From Procambarus clarkii (Eukaryota; Arthropoda; Malacostraca; Decapoda; Cambaridae): 64,000 nt of DNA. Under the pieces are notes generated by a model, which worked only from the letters and a program-made list of their open reading frames with translations, made no database searches and was not told where the DNA came from. Positions 21,016 through 33,940 of this stretch are shown here, one piece after another. A program made the translations under genes and the position numbers. The stretch spans positions 16,265,713-16,329,712 of the forward strand of contig NC_091152.1 of NCBI RefSeq assembly GCF_040958095.1. The letters run 5' to 3'. The first letter of the stretch is position 1, and each line of letters opens with the position of its first letter.

Positions 21016-23077
21016 GCTGGCTTGGTGGGGGGTGGCTTGGTGGGGGCTGGCTTGGTGGGGGCTGGCCTGGTGGGGGCTGGCTTGGTGGGGGCTGGCTTGG
21101 TGGGGGCTGGCTTGGTGGGGGCTGGTTTGGTGGGGGCTGGTTTGGTGGGGGCTGGCTTGGTGGGGGGTGGCTTGGTGGGGGCTGGCTTGGTGGGGGCTGG
21201 CTTGGTGGGGGGTGGCTTGGTGGGGGTGGCTTGGTGGGGGGTGGCTTGGTGGGGGCTGGCTTGGTGGGGGGTGGCTTGGTGGGGGCTGGCTTGGTGGGGG
21301 CTGGCTTGGTGGGGGCTGGCCTGGTGGGGGCTGGCTTGGTGGGGGCTGGCTTGGTGGGGGCTGGCTTGGTGGGGGCTGGCCTGGTGGGGGCTGGCTTGGT
21401 GGGGGCTGGCTTGGTGGGGGCTGGCTTGGTGGGGGCTGGTTTGGTGGGGGCTGGTTTGGTGGGGGCTGGCTTGGTGGGGGGTGGCTTGGTGGGGGCTGGC
21501 TTGGTGGGGGCTGGCTTGGTGGGGGGTGGCTTGGTGGGGGGTGGCTTGGTGGGGGGTGGCTTGGTGGGGGCTGGCTTGGTGGGGGGTGGCTTGGTGGGGG
21601 GTGGCTTGGTGGGGGCTGGCTTGGTGGGGGCTGGCTTGGTGGGGGCTGGCTTGGTGGGGGCTGGCTTGGTGGGGGGCTGGTTTGGTGGGGGCTGGCTTGG
21701 TGGGGGGCTGGATTGGTGGGGGCTGGTTTGGTGGGGGGCTGGCTTGGTGGGGGGTGGCTTGGTGGGGGGCTGGATTGGTGGGGGCTGGCTTGGTGGGGGC
21801 TGGCTTGGTGGGGGGTGGCTTGGTGGGGGCTGGCTTGGTGGGGGCTGGCTTGGTGGGGGCTGGTTTGGTGGGGGCTGGTTTGGTGGGGGGTGGCTTGGTG
21901 GGGGCTGGCTTGGTGGGGGCTGGCTTGGTGGGGGGCTGGTTTGGTGGGGGCTGGTTTGGTGGGGGCTGGCTTGGTGGGGGGCTGGATTGGTGGGGGCTGG
22001 TTTGGTGGGGGGCTGGCTTGGTGGGGGGTGGCTTGGTGGGGGGCTGGATTGGTGGGGGCTGGTTTGGTGGGGGGCTGGCTTGGTGGGGGGTGGCTTGGTG
22101 GGGGTGGCTTGGTGGGGGCTGGCTTGGTGGGGGCTGGCCTGGTGGGGGGCTGGTTTGGTGGGGGCTGGCTTGGTGGGGGGATGGCTTGGTGGGGGCTGGC
22201 TTGGTGGGGGATGGCTTGGTGGGGGCTGGCTTGGTGGGGGCTGGCTTGGTGGGGGCTGGCTTGGTGGGGGCTGGTTTGGTAGGGGCTGGTTTGGTGGGGG
22301 CTGGCTTGGTGGGGGGTGGCTTGGTGGGGGCTGGCTTGGTGGGGGCTGGCTTGGTGGGGGCTGGCTTGGTGGGGGCTGGCTTGGTGGGGGCTGGCTTGGT
22401 GGGGGCTGGTTTGGTGGGGGCTGGCTTGGTGGGGGCTGGCTTGGTGGGGGGCTGGCTTGTTGGGGGCTGGCTTGGTGGGGGCTGGTTTGGTGGGGGCTGG
22501 TTTGGTGGGGGGCTGGCTTGGTGGGGGCTGGCTTGGTGGGGGCTGGTTTGGGGGGGGGCTGGCTTGGTGGGGGCCGGCTTGGTGGGGGCTGGTTTGGTGG
22601 GGGGCTGGCTTGGTGGGGGGCTGGTTTGGTGGGGGGCTGGCTTAGTGGGGGCTAGCTTGGTGGGGGCTGGCTTGGTTGGGGCTGTCTTTTTGGGGGCTGG
22701 CTTAGTGGGGGCTGGCTTGGTGGGGGCTGGCTTGGTGGGGGCTGGCTTGGTGGGGGGCCGGCTTGGTGGGGGCTGGCTTGGTGGGGGCTGGCTTGGTGGG
22801 GGCTGGCTTGGTGGGGGCTGCCTTGGTGGGGGGCTGGCCTGGTGGGGGCTGGCTTGGTGAGGGCTGGCTTGGTGGAGGCTGGCTTGATGGGGGCTGGCTT
22901 GGTGGAGGCTAGCTTGGTGGGGGCTGGCTTGGTGGAGGCTGGCTTGATGGGGGCTGGCTTGGTGGAGGCTGGCTTGGTGGGGGCTGGCTTGGTGGGGGCT
23001 GGCTTGGTTGGGGCTGGCTTGGGGGGGCTGGCTGGTGGGGGCTGGCTTGGTGGGGGCTGTATGGTGGGGGCTGGCTT
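21016..23077. repeat. 16-bp G-rich minisatellite, about 129 copies
   Basis: The unit is gctggcttggtggggg, with variants tggttt, tggatt and an extra G giving 17 bp. The right end from about 22857 is more divergent (gtgagg, gtggagg, ttgatgg). Each unit has G5 plus two GG pairs on the plus strand, so four G-runs fall within 20 bases throughout; the array is strongly G-quadruplex-prone. Long frames on both strands are artefacts. It abuts the next array at 23078. Confidence 0.97.
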
Positions 23078-24304
23078 GTGAGTGATAGACTGTCGTTCTC
23101 ATCCTGTGAGTGGTAGACTGTCTTCCCATCCTGTGAGTGGTAGACTGTCTTCCCATCCTGTGAGTGGTAGACTGTCTTCCCATCCTGTGAGTGGTAGACT
23201 GTCGTTCCCATCGTGTGAGTGGTAGACTGTCGTTCCCATCGTGTGAGTGGTAGACTGTCGTTCCCATCCTGTGAGTGGTAGACTGCCGTTCCCATCCTGT
23301 GAGTGGTAGACTGTCTTCCCATCCTGTGAGTGGTAGACTGTCGTTCCCATCCTGTGAGTGGTAGACTGTCGTTCTCATCGTGTGAGTGGTAGACTGTCGT
23401 TCCCATCCTGTGAGTGGTAGACTGTCGTTCCCATCCTGTGAGTGGTAGACTGTCTTCCCATCCTGTGAGTGGTAGCCTGTCGTTCCCATCCTGTGAGTGG
23501 TAGACTGTCGTTCCCATCCTGTGAGTGGTAGACTGTCTTCCCATCCTGTGAGTGGTAGCCTGTCGTTCCCATCCTGTGAGTGGTAGACTGTCTTCCCATC
23601 CTGTGAGTGGTAGCCTGTCGTTCCCATCCTGTGAGTGGTAGACTGTCGTTCTCATCCTGTGAGTGGTAGACTGTCTTCCCATCCTGTGAGTGGTAGACTG
23701 TCGTTCCCATCCTGTGAGTGGTAGACTGTCGTTCCCATCGTGTGAGTGGTAGACTGTCGTTCCCATCGTGTGAGTGGTAGACTGTCGTTCCCATCCTGTG
23801 AGTGGTAGACTGTCTTCCCATCCTGTGAGTGGTAGACTGTCGTTCCCATCCTGTGAGTGGTAGACTGTCGTTCCCATCCTGTGAGTGGTAGACTGTCGTT
23901 CCCATCCTGTGAGTGGTAGACTGTCGTTCCCATCCTGTGAGTGGTAGACTGTCGTTCCCATCGTGTGAGTGGTAGACTGTCGTTCCCATCGTGTGAGTGG
24001 TAGACTGTCGTTCCCATCCTGTGAGTGGTAGACTGTCTTCCCATCCTGTGAGTGGTAGCCTGTCGTTCCCATCCTGTGAGTGGTAGACTGTCGTTCCCAT
24101 CCTGTGAGTGGTAGACTGTCGTTCCCATCCTGTGAGTGGCAGACTGTCTTCCCATCCTGTGAGTGGTAGACTGTCTTCCCATCCTGTGAGTGGTAGACTG
24201 TCTTCCCATCCTGTGAGTGGTAGCCTGTCGTTCCCATCCTGTGAGTGGTAGACTGTCGTTCCCATCCTGTGAGTGGTAGACTGTCTTCCCATCGTGTGAG
24301 TGGT
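23078..24304. repeat. 27/28-bp minisatellite, about 44 copies
   Basis: The 28-bp unit starts gtgagtggtagactgtcgtt and ends cccatcct; 27-bp units have tcttcccat for tcgttcccat. Other variants are catcgt for catcct and tagcct for tagact. It follows the 16-bp G-rich array without a spacer (shared cttgtgag). Confidence 0.97.
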
Positions 24305-25300
24305 GTAGAGAACTTTACAACGACAGTCGCGTATTGTACTCCAAAACGAAGCCATTCCAATCATTCATTTATTAGCTTGTTAGAGAGAGTGTGGTAATGA
24401 GGCGGTGTGCTCATTAGTGAGGGTGTGAGCACGTCTTGTAAGCTTAAGCCGCTTCACAAGTGTCTTGGGAGCCCCTGAGCGTCTTGGTGGGAACCGAACC
24501 TGTCTCGGCCGCAAGAAAAACCACTCTGGTCGACTCTTGACCTCGGCCTAAACGAAGCTCACAGCTGTTTACAATCACTGGAGGGGCTATTAGACGGGGG
24601 TGTGGTTGTAGGGGGGGATTGGGGAGGAGGGGGGGATTGGGGAGGGATTGGGGAAATAGGTAGGGGGGGGAGGGGAAAACAATAGCATCGAACCAGTACC
24701 AAAGATGAGACAGCCCACACTGTTAATTAACATGTCAAACTTAAGAAAGGAACCTCTCTCTCTCTCTCTTCCCCCTCTCCCCCCCCTCTCCCCCCCTCTC
24801 CCCCCATCTCCCCCCCCTCTTTCTTGTAGCACAGGGACCCCACACGCTGAAGCCTCCCCCCCCCCTTACACCCCCCCCCACACCACTCTACCCCCTTCCA
24901 CTATCACCCCTTCCACCACCTCCTCCTACTCTTCCATTACCGTAATATCACATTAATGAAGCTCTCAGGATCAATATACCCAGCGGCCCGGTCTCGGACC
25001 AGGCCTCCTGGTCGGTGGCCTGATCAACCAGGCTGTTGGACGCGGCTGCTGCTCGCAGTCTGACCCGGAAGAAGGCGGGTCTACCTGTTGATTTGATTCA
25101 GGTAAATCGATAATAATTGATTTATATGCGTAAGTTAATTAATTATTGTAACCCCCCTTTTGTCTAGAGGGGGGGGCTTAGGCCCCCTTTTAGTGTTTAT
25201 TGAATTGCCCCTTAGCCCCATTGTCTCTGTGGCTCTCAATGGGGCTGTTTAGTCTGTGATGCCTTGATGTTTAGTGTCTTCTGAAGAACTGTTGTCGTAA
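24305..25300. other. Spacer with low-complexity tracts
   Basis: G-rich DNA (24594-24672) is followed by pyrimidine-rich DNA (24752-24910). The frames crossing them are low-complexity artefacts. A SINE-related segment at 24983-25085 is listed separately. The gccccctttt region near 25150-25215 contains C-run/G-run pairs able to fold locally. No gene is recognised. Confidence 0.5.
24983..25085. repeat. Dispersed-repeat fragment sharing the SINE core
   Basis: The words gcggcccggtctc and gaccaggcctcc match, with small changes, the plus-strand text at about 660-688 inside the SINE at 605-860. The flanking sequence (ctgatcaaccaggctgttgg, ctgctgctcgcag) differs from that SINE. I infer a related retroelement using the same central module. 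I recall similar text in decapod DNA, unverified. Confidence 0.5.
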
Positions 25301-26317
25301 CTGGCTGTTCCAGTCACTGGCTGTTCCAGTTACTGGCTGTTCCTGTTACTGGCTGTTCCTGTTACTGGCTGTTCCTGTTACTGGCTGTTCCTGTTACTGG
25401 CTGTTCCAGTCACTGTCTGTTCCAGTCAATGGCTGTTTCAGTCACTGGCTGTTCCTGTCACTGGCTGTTTCAGTCACTGGCTGTTCCTGTCACTGGTTGT
25501 TCCAGTCACTGGCTGTTCCTGTCACTGGTTGTTCCTGTCACTGGCTGTTCCAGTCACTGGCTGTTCCAGTCACTGGCTGTTCCTGTCACTGGTTGTTCCA
25601 GTCACTGGCTGTTCCTGTCACTGGCTGTTCCAGTCACTGGCTGTTCCAGTCACTGGCTGTTCCTGTCACTGGCTGTTCCTGTCACTGGCTGTTCCAGTCA
25701 CTGGCTGTTCCAGTCACTGGCTGTTCCTGTTACTGGCTGTTCCAGTCACTGGCTGTTCCAGTCACTGGCTGTTCCAGTCACTGGTTGTTCCAGTCACTGG
25801 CTGCTCCAGTCACTGGCTGTTCCAGTCACTGGCTGTTCCTGTTACTGGCTGTTCCAGTCACTGGCTGTTCCTGTCACTGGCTGTTCCTGTTACTGGCTGT
25901 TCCAGTCACTGGCTGTTCCTGTCACTGGCTGTTCCTGTTACTGGCTGTTCCAGTCACTGGCTGTTCCTGTCACTGGCTGTTCCAGTCACTGGCTGTTCCT
26001 GTCACTGGCTGTTCCTGTCACTGGTTGTTCCAGTCACTGGCTGTTCCAGTCACTGGTTGTTCCCGTCACTGGCTGTTCCAGTCACTGGTTGTTCCAGTCA
26101 CTGGTTGTTCCAGTCACTGGTTGTTCCCGTCACTGGCTGTTCCAGTCACTGGTTGTTCCCGTCACTGGCTGTTCCAGTCACTGGTTGTTCCCGTCACTGG
26201 CTGTTCCAGTCACTGGTTGTTCCAGTCACTGTCTGTTCCAGTCACTGGTTGTTCCAGTCACTGGTTGTTCCAGTCACTGGTTGTTCCAGTCACTGTCTGT
26301 TCCTGTCACTGGTTGTC
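25301..26317. repeat. 16-bp minisatellite, about 63 copies
   Basis: The unit is ctggctgttccWgtca, where W is A or T; common variants are ctggttgtt, cccgtca and gttact. The 5' edge is enriched in gttact units and the 3' edge in ctggttgttcc units, so there is a gradient of variants along the array. 16 is not a multiple of 3, so all plus frames read the same peptide cycle, which is an artefact. Confidence 0.96.
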
Positions 26318-27416
26318 ACGTCTTCCTGTCACGCGGTGGCGATAAGATACTGTTAAGCGTTTAGGTCCTGGTGATAGGGACGGCTAACAGCCTTAACCTG
26401 GCTGTCAGCAGTAATTAATCACCAATATCCCCTGTTAGGGGTGTCAGGAGCGGGTGTCAGGGGCAGGTGTCATGGGCAGGTGTCAGGGGCAGGTGTCTAC
26501 ACCAGGGGTGTCCCCAAGCACGACCCTCCTCCCCTGGTGTTACTGATAACGTTCATCGCTCAATAACGCCGCCCTAGGGGTCGTTCAGGGAACCAGCGAG
26601 GGTGTGCGAACTCCGAGACGAACTTCTCCGTTCGTGTGGGCGTTCGAAAAGTTGTTTCTGTCGATGGATTTTCAGGGGGAAATTTCAGGGGGAAATTTCA
26701 GGGGAAAATTGAAAGCAGAACAGCGAACGAGAAGCCGGATGACGTTCGTAAAGCATCCCAAATGATTGTTCTGGAAGGATTCACCGGATTTGGTAATTCT
26801 GTGATTGCTAAAACAGCTTCGGCGTAAAGTTATTCATTAGGCTATTTGACACGTGGATTGACGAACTTCCTTTTATCTATTACCCCATCTATTTTACCCA
26901 TTATCTATTTTACCCATGTCGGAGGGCCGATAGTGGCGTCTGCGAAGATTACAGTTACATTTGAGCTGCGTTACAAGAGGTGACGCATTCTGGCTCAGTC
27001 TCCCCTTAACTCGCGCGGGAAAATGGAGTGACACAGAATCCGGCCAATGGCCTGAAGGATCATTGTGTTTCTACCCTCGTGTCCGCTACCTCGTTAACAA
27101 GTTAATGCCATGTCAGCCATTAGAGGGTTCTCTTGAGGTCTCTTGAGGACAAGAGGCCAAGGAAGAGGTGGGGAAGGTGTTTGTTGAGCGGCTCTGACCG
27201 TTTTTCCTCTGTTCTTCAGAGGTCGAAGACACATTGTGCAACAGGAAGGTAAGGAAATGCTTTCTTCTCTACTCATTTACAACAAGTTATCTTCATCCTG
27301 TTTCTTCTTCTTCCCTTCATCCTTTACTCCCTCATTTATCCTTCGCATCCTTAAGTTCATTTACCCGCGATGACTTACGTGAGAACTACCTTCCCCCTAT
27401 TTAGAAGAGCAAGGAG
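26318..27416. other. 1.1-kb spacer without recognised gene
   Basis: It holds two tiny tandem patches: about four copies of a gcaggtgtcaggg-like 13-mer at 26435-26500, and three copies of ttcagggggaaat at 26678-26706. Frames at 26636-26827 and 26961-27146 show no domain. This is among the least repetitive DNA in the window, but I see no gene. Confidence 0.45.
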
Positions 27417-28028
<612 letters not shown>

Positions 28029-28939
28029 GTGTTAGTGGGCTGTGGAGGGCGCCTCTGTTGTGTTAGTGGGCTGTGGAGGGTGCCTCTGTTGTGTTAGTGG
28101 GCTGTGGAGGGCGCCTCTGTTGTGTTAGTGGGCTGTGGAGGGCGCCTCTGTTGTGTTAGTGGGCTGTGGAGGGTGCCTCTGTTGTGATAGTGGGCTGTGG
28201 AGGGTGCCTCTGTTGTGATAGTGGGCTGTGGAGGGCGCCTCTGTTGTGTTAGTGGGCTGTGGAGGGCACCTCTGTTGTGTTAGTGGGCTGTGGAGGGCAC
28301 CTCTGTTGTGTTAGTGGGCTGTGGAGGGCGCCTCTGTTGTGATAGTGGGCTGTGGAGGGTGCCTCTGTTGTGTTAGTGGGCTGTGGAGGGCGCCTCTGTT
28401 GTGTTAGTGGGCTGTGGAGGGTGCCTCTGTTGTGTTAGTGGGCTGTGGAGGACGCCTCTGTTGTGATAGTGGGCTGTGGAGGGTGCCTCTGTTGTGATAG
28501 TGGGCTGTGGAGGGCGCCTCTGTTGTGTTAGTGGGCTGTGGAGGGTGCCTCTGTTGTGTTAGTGGACTGTGGAGGGCACCTGTGGAGGGTGCCTCTGTTG
28601 TGTTAGTGGGCTGTGGAGGGTGCCTCTGTTGTGTTAGTGGACTGTGGAGGGCACCTGTGGAGGGTGCCTCTGTTGTGTTAGTAGGCTGTGGAGGGCACCT
28701 GTGGAGGGTGCCTCTGTTGTGTTAGTGGGCTGTGGAGGGCACCTGTGGAGGGTGCCTCTGTTGTGTTAGTGGGCTGTGGAGGGCACCTGTGGAGGGCGCC
28801 TCTGTTGTGTTAGTGGACTGTGGAGGGTGCCTCTGTTGTGTTAGTGGGCTGTGGAGGGCACCTGTGGAGGGTGCCTCTGTTGTGTTAGTGGGCTGTGGAG
28901 GGCACCTGTGGAGGGCGCCTCTGTTGTGTTAGTGGGCTG
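28029..28939. repeat. 31-bp minisatellite grading into 44-bp units
   Basis: The 31-bp unit starts gtgttagtgggctgtggagg and ends gcgcctctgtt. From about 28556 many units carry an extra 13-bp block, cacctgtggaggg, and become 44 bp (31+13). Variants include gtgatag for gtgttag and gtgcc/gcacc for gcgcc. It runs directly into the 13-bp array. Confidence 0.95.
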
Positions 28940-29249
28940 TGGAAGGCACCTGTGGAGGGCGCCTGTGGAGGGCACCTGTGGAGGGCGCCTGTGGCGGGCA
29001 CCTGTGGAGGGCACCTGTGGAGGGCATCTTTGGAGGGCACCTGTGGAGGGCACATGTGGAGGGCACCTGTGGAGGGCGCCTGTGGAGGGCACCTGTGGAG
29101 GGCACCTGTGGAGGACACCTGTGGAGAACACCTGTGGAGGGCACCTGTGGAGGACACCTGTGGAGGGCACCTGTGGAGGGCACCTGTGGAGGGCACCTGT
29201 GGAGGGCACCTGTGGAGGGCACCTGTGGAGGGCACCTGTGGAGGGCGCC
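28940..29249. repeat. 13-bp minisatellite, about 24 copies
   Basis: The unit is tgtggagggcacc, with gcgcc, gacacc, gaacacc and catctt variants. It equals the inner part of the preceding 31-bp unit, so it was evidently amplified from it. The last unit flows into the hairpin at 29245. Confidence 0.95.
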
Positions 29250-29286
29250 AGGATCATCACACACCGTTGCATGATGATCCTGGCGC
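29245..29286. other. Perfect 15-bp inverted repeat, 12-nt loop
   Basis: The left arm gcgccaggatcatca (29245-29259) and right arm tgatgatcctggcgc (29272-29286) are fully complementary. The left arm starts inside the last 13-bp repeat unit (gagggcgcc). No U-tract follows, and a eukaryotic context makes a bacterial-type terminator irrelevant. Function is unknown. Confidence 0.85.
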
Positions 29287-29605
29287 AATGCAACCACACC
29301 GCTTTGGGAAGTATGAAAAATCCCCGAAAATCTCACGTGACCACGTTCGATACCCGCGGTCAAAACTGACGATAGTGAGAATGATGGTGATGGTGGGGGC
29401 GGGGGTGGGGGGAGAAGGGGATACATCACGCCAGGAACAATGAGGTGATTGTACTCATGGTTGGCGCCTGACACGTGGCCACCAATTAATTGTCTGTAAT
29501 TGTTGACAGTTGTGTGTAAACAGGTTGTGAGTTCTCGCTCCATTGTGTTGTCAATCACGATACCGGGCCGGGCGGCGCTGGGCCGCCCGGCCATCCCCTC
29601 TGTGG
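29287..29605. other. Spacer with an 11-bp GC-rich hairpin
   Basis: The arms ggccgggcggc (29566-29576) and gccgcccggcc (29582-29592) are perfect around loop gctgg. The hairpin ends 13 bp before the 20-bp array starts. A GGT/GGG-rich patch lies at 29375-29420. No gene is recognised. Confidence 0.7.
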
Positions 29606-31090
29606 GCCCTAGGAACGTCATATATGCCCTGGGAACGTTATATATGCCCTGGGAACGTCATATATGACCTGGGAACGTCATATATGCCCTGGGAACGTTA
29701 TATATGCCCTGGGAACGTCATATATGCCCTGGGAAAGTTATATATGCCCTGGGAACGTCATATATGCCCTGGGAACGTCATATATGCCCTGGGAACGTCA
29801 TATATGCCCTGGGAACGTTATATATGCCCTGGGAACGTCATATATGCCCTGGGAACGTCATATATGCCCTGGGGAACGTCATATATGACCTGGGAACGTC
29901 ATATATGCCCTGGGAACGTTATATATGCCCTGGGAACGTCATATATGCCCTGGGAACGTTATATATGCCCTGGGAACGTCATATATGACCTGGGAACGTC
30001 ATATATGCCCTGGGAACGTCATATATGCCCTGGGAACGTTATATATGCCCTGGGAACGTCATATATGACCTGGGAACGTCATATATGCCCTGGGAACGTT
30101 ATATATGCCCTGGGAACGTTATATATGCCCTGGGAACGTCATATATGACCTGGGAACGTCATATATGCCCTGGGAACGTCATATATGCCCTGGGAACGTC
30201 ATATATGCCCTGGGAACGTCATATATGCCCTGGGAACGTCATATATGACCTGGGAACGTCATATATGCCCTGGGAACGTTATATATGCCCTGGGAACGTT
30301 ATATATGCCCTGGGAACGTCATATATGACCTGGGAACGTCATATATGCCCTGGGAACGTCATATATGACTTGAGAACGTCATATATGCCCTGGGAACGTC
30401 ATATATGCCCTGGGAACGTCATATATGACCTGGGAACGTCATATATGACCTGGGAACGTCATATATGACCTGGGAACGTCATATATGCCCTGGGAACGTC
30501 ATATATGACCTGGGAACGTCATATATGACCTGGGAACGTCATATATGCCCTGGGAACGTCATATATGCCCTGGGAACGTCATATATGACCTGGGAACGTC
30601 ATATATGCCCTGGGAACGTCATATATGACTTGAGAACGTCATATATGCCCTGGGAACGTCATATATGCCCTGGGAACGTCATATATGACCTGGGAACGTC
30701 ATATATGCCCTGGGAACGTCATATATGACGTGGGAACGTCATATATGCCCTGGGAACGTCATATATGCCCTGGGAATGTCATATATGCCCTGGGAACGTC
30801 ATATATGCCCTGGGGAGCGTCATATATGCCCTGGGAACGTAATATATGACCTGGGAACGTCATATATGCCCTGGGAACGTCATATATGACCTGGGAACGT
30901 CATATATGACCTGGGAGCGTCATATATGCCCTGGGAACGTCATATATGCCCTGGGAACGTCATATATGCCCTGGGAACGTCATATATGACCTGGGAACGT
31001 CATATATGACCTGGGAGCGTCATATATGCCCTGGGAACGTCATATATGACTTGTGAACGTCATATATGCCCTGGGAGCGTCATATATGCC
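29606..31090. repeat. 20-bp minisatellite, about 74 copies
   Basis: The unit is gtcatatatgccctgggaac; variants are gttatatat, tgacctggg, and rarer tgacttgag. Each unit carries the 8-bp palindrome catatatg (broken in the gttatatat variants) and ccctggg. Repeated blocks with the rare tgacttgag unit (30361-30380, 30621-30640; 260 bp apart) show a 13-unit higher-order duplication. Confidence 0.97.
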
Positions 31091-31166
31091 TATATGAAAG
31101 TCTATTGTCTCGTGGCTAAAATCTCCCATTATAAGAGTTTATGTCTTAGTCGGTGTCTATTCAGCA

Positions 31167-32812
31167 CGTAACTGCCTTGTTACATGCTGTAACTACCTTG
31201 TTACATGCTGTAACTACCTTGCTACATGCTGTAACTACCTTGTTACATGCTGTAACTACCTTGTTACATGCTGTAACTACCTTGTTACATGCTGTAACTA
31301 CCTTGTTACATGCTGTAACTACCTTGCTACATGCTGTAACTACCTTGTTACATGCTGTAACTACCTTGCTACATGCTGTAACTACCTTGCTACATGCTGT
31401 AACTACCTTGTTACATGCTGTAACTACCTTGCTACATGCTGTAACTACCTTGTTACATGCTGTAACTACCTTGCTACATGCTGTAACTACCTTGTTACAT
31501 GCTGTAACTACCTTGCTACATGCTGTAACTACCTTGCTACATGCTGTAACTACCTTGTTACATGCTGTAACTACCTTGCTACATGCTGTAACTACCTTGT
31601 TACATGCTGTAACTACCTTGTTACATGCTGTAACTACCTTGTTACATGCTGTAACTACCTTGTTACATGCTGTAACTACCTTGCTACATGCTGTAACTAC
31701 CTTGTTACATGCTGTAACTACCTTGTTACATGCTGTAACTACCTTGCTACATGCTGTAACTACCTTGTTACATGCTGTAACTACCTTGTTACATGCTGTA
31801 ACTACCTTGCTACATGCTGTAACTACCTTGCTACATGCTGTAACTGCCTTGCTACATGCTGTAACTGCCTTGTTACATGCTGTAACTACCTTGTTACATG
31901 CTGTAACTACCTTGTTACATGCTGTAACTACCTTGTTACATGCTGTAACTACCTTGTTACATGCTGTAACTACCTTGCTACATGCTGTAACTACCTTGCT
32001 ACATGCTGTAACTACCTTGCTACATGCTGTAACTACCTTGCTACATGCTGTAACTTCCTTGCTACATGCTGTAACTACCTTGCTACATGCTGTAACTACC
32101 TTGCTACATGCTGTAACTACCTTGTTACATGCTGTAACTACCTTGTTACATGCTGTAACTACCTTGCTACATGCTGTAACTACCTTGCTACATGCTGTAA
32201 CTACCTTGTTACATGCTGTAACTACCTTGTTACATGCTGTAACTACCTTGCTACATGCTGTAACTACCTTGTTACATGCTGTAACTACCTTGTTACATGC
32301 TGTAACTACCTTGTTACATGCTGTAACTACCTTGTTACATGCTGTAACTACCTTGTTACATGCTGTAACTACCTTGCTACATGCTGTAACTACCTTGTTA
32401 CATGCTGTAACTACCTTGCTACATGCTGTAACTACCTTGCTACATGCTGTAACTACCTTGTTACATGCTGTAACTACCTTGTTACATGCTGTAACTACCT
32501 TGCTACATGCTGTAACTACCTTGTTACATGCTGTAACTACCTTGCTACATGCTGTAACTACCTTGTTACATGCTGTAACTACCTTGTTACATGCTGTAAC
32601 TGCCTTGTTACATGCTGTAACTACCTTGCTACATGCTGTAACTACCTTGCTACATGCTGTAACTACCTTGCTACATGCTGTAACTACCTTGCTACATGCT
32701 GTAACTACCTTGCTACATGCTGTAACTACCTTGTTACATGCTGTAACTACCTTGCTACATGCTGTAACTACCTTGTTACATGCTGTAACTACCTTGTTAC
32801 ATGCTGTAACTA
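31167..32812. repeat. 21-bp minisatellite, 78 copies, very homogeneous
   Basis: The unit reads ctgtaactaccttg followed by Ytacatg. Almost all variation is one C/T site, plus rare ctgcc and cttcc. Units with T contain gttaca-tgc-tgtaac, a perfect 6-bp hairpin across the unit boundary; the C variant has one mismatch. As 21 is a multiple of 3, both strands show open frames of more than 550 codons with a 7-residue cycle, which are artefacts. Confidence 0.97.

Positions 32813-33862
<1,050 letters not shown>

Positions 33863-33938
<76 letters not shown>
33863..33938. repeat. (TA)n microsatellite
   Basis: 76 bp of uninterrupted TA. Confidence 0.95.

Positions 33939-33940
<2 letters not shown>

Noticed and set aside
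21006..23627. 873-codon minus-strand frame crossing two arrays
   Set aside because: It is an artefact of two stop-free repeats joined end to end; the reading changes from one repeat peptide to the other at 23077.
24485..24570. Another tRNA-derived head (minus strand ggttcggttccc)
   Set aside because: B-box-like only; no convincing A box or cloverleaf.
29245..29286. Rho-independent terminator
   Set aside because: No U-tract, eukaryotic setting and no upstream gene; kept only as an inverted repeat.
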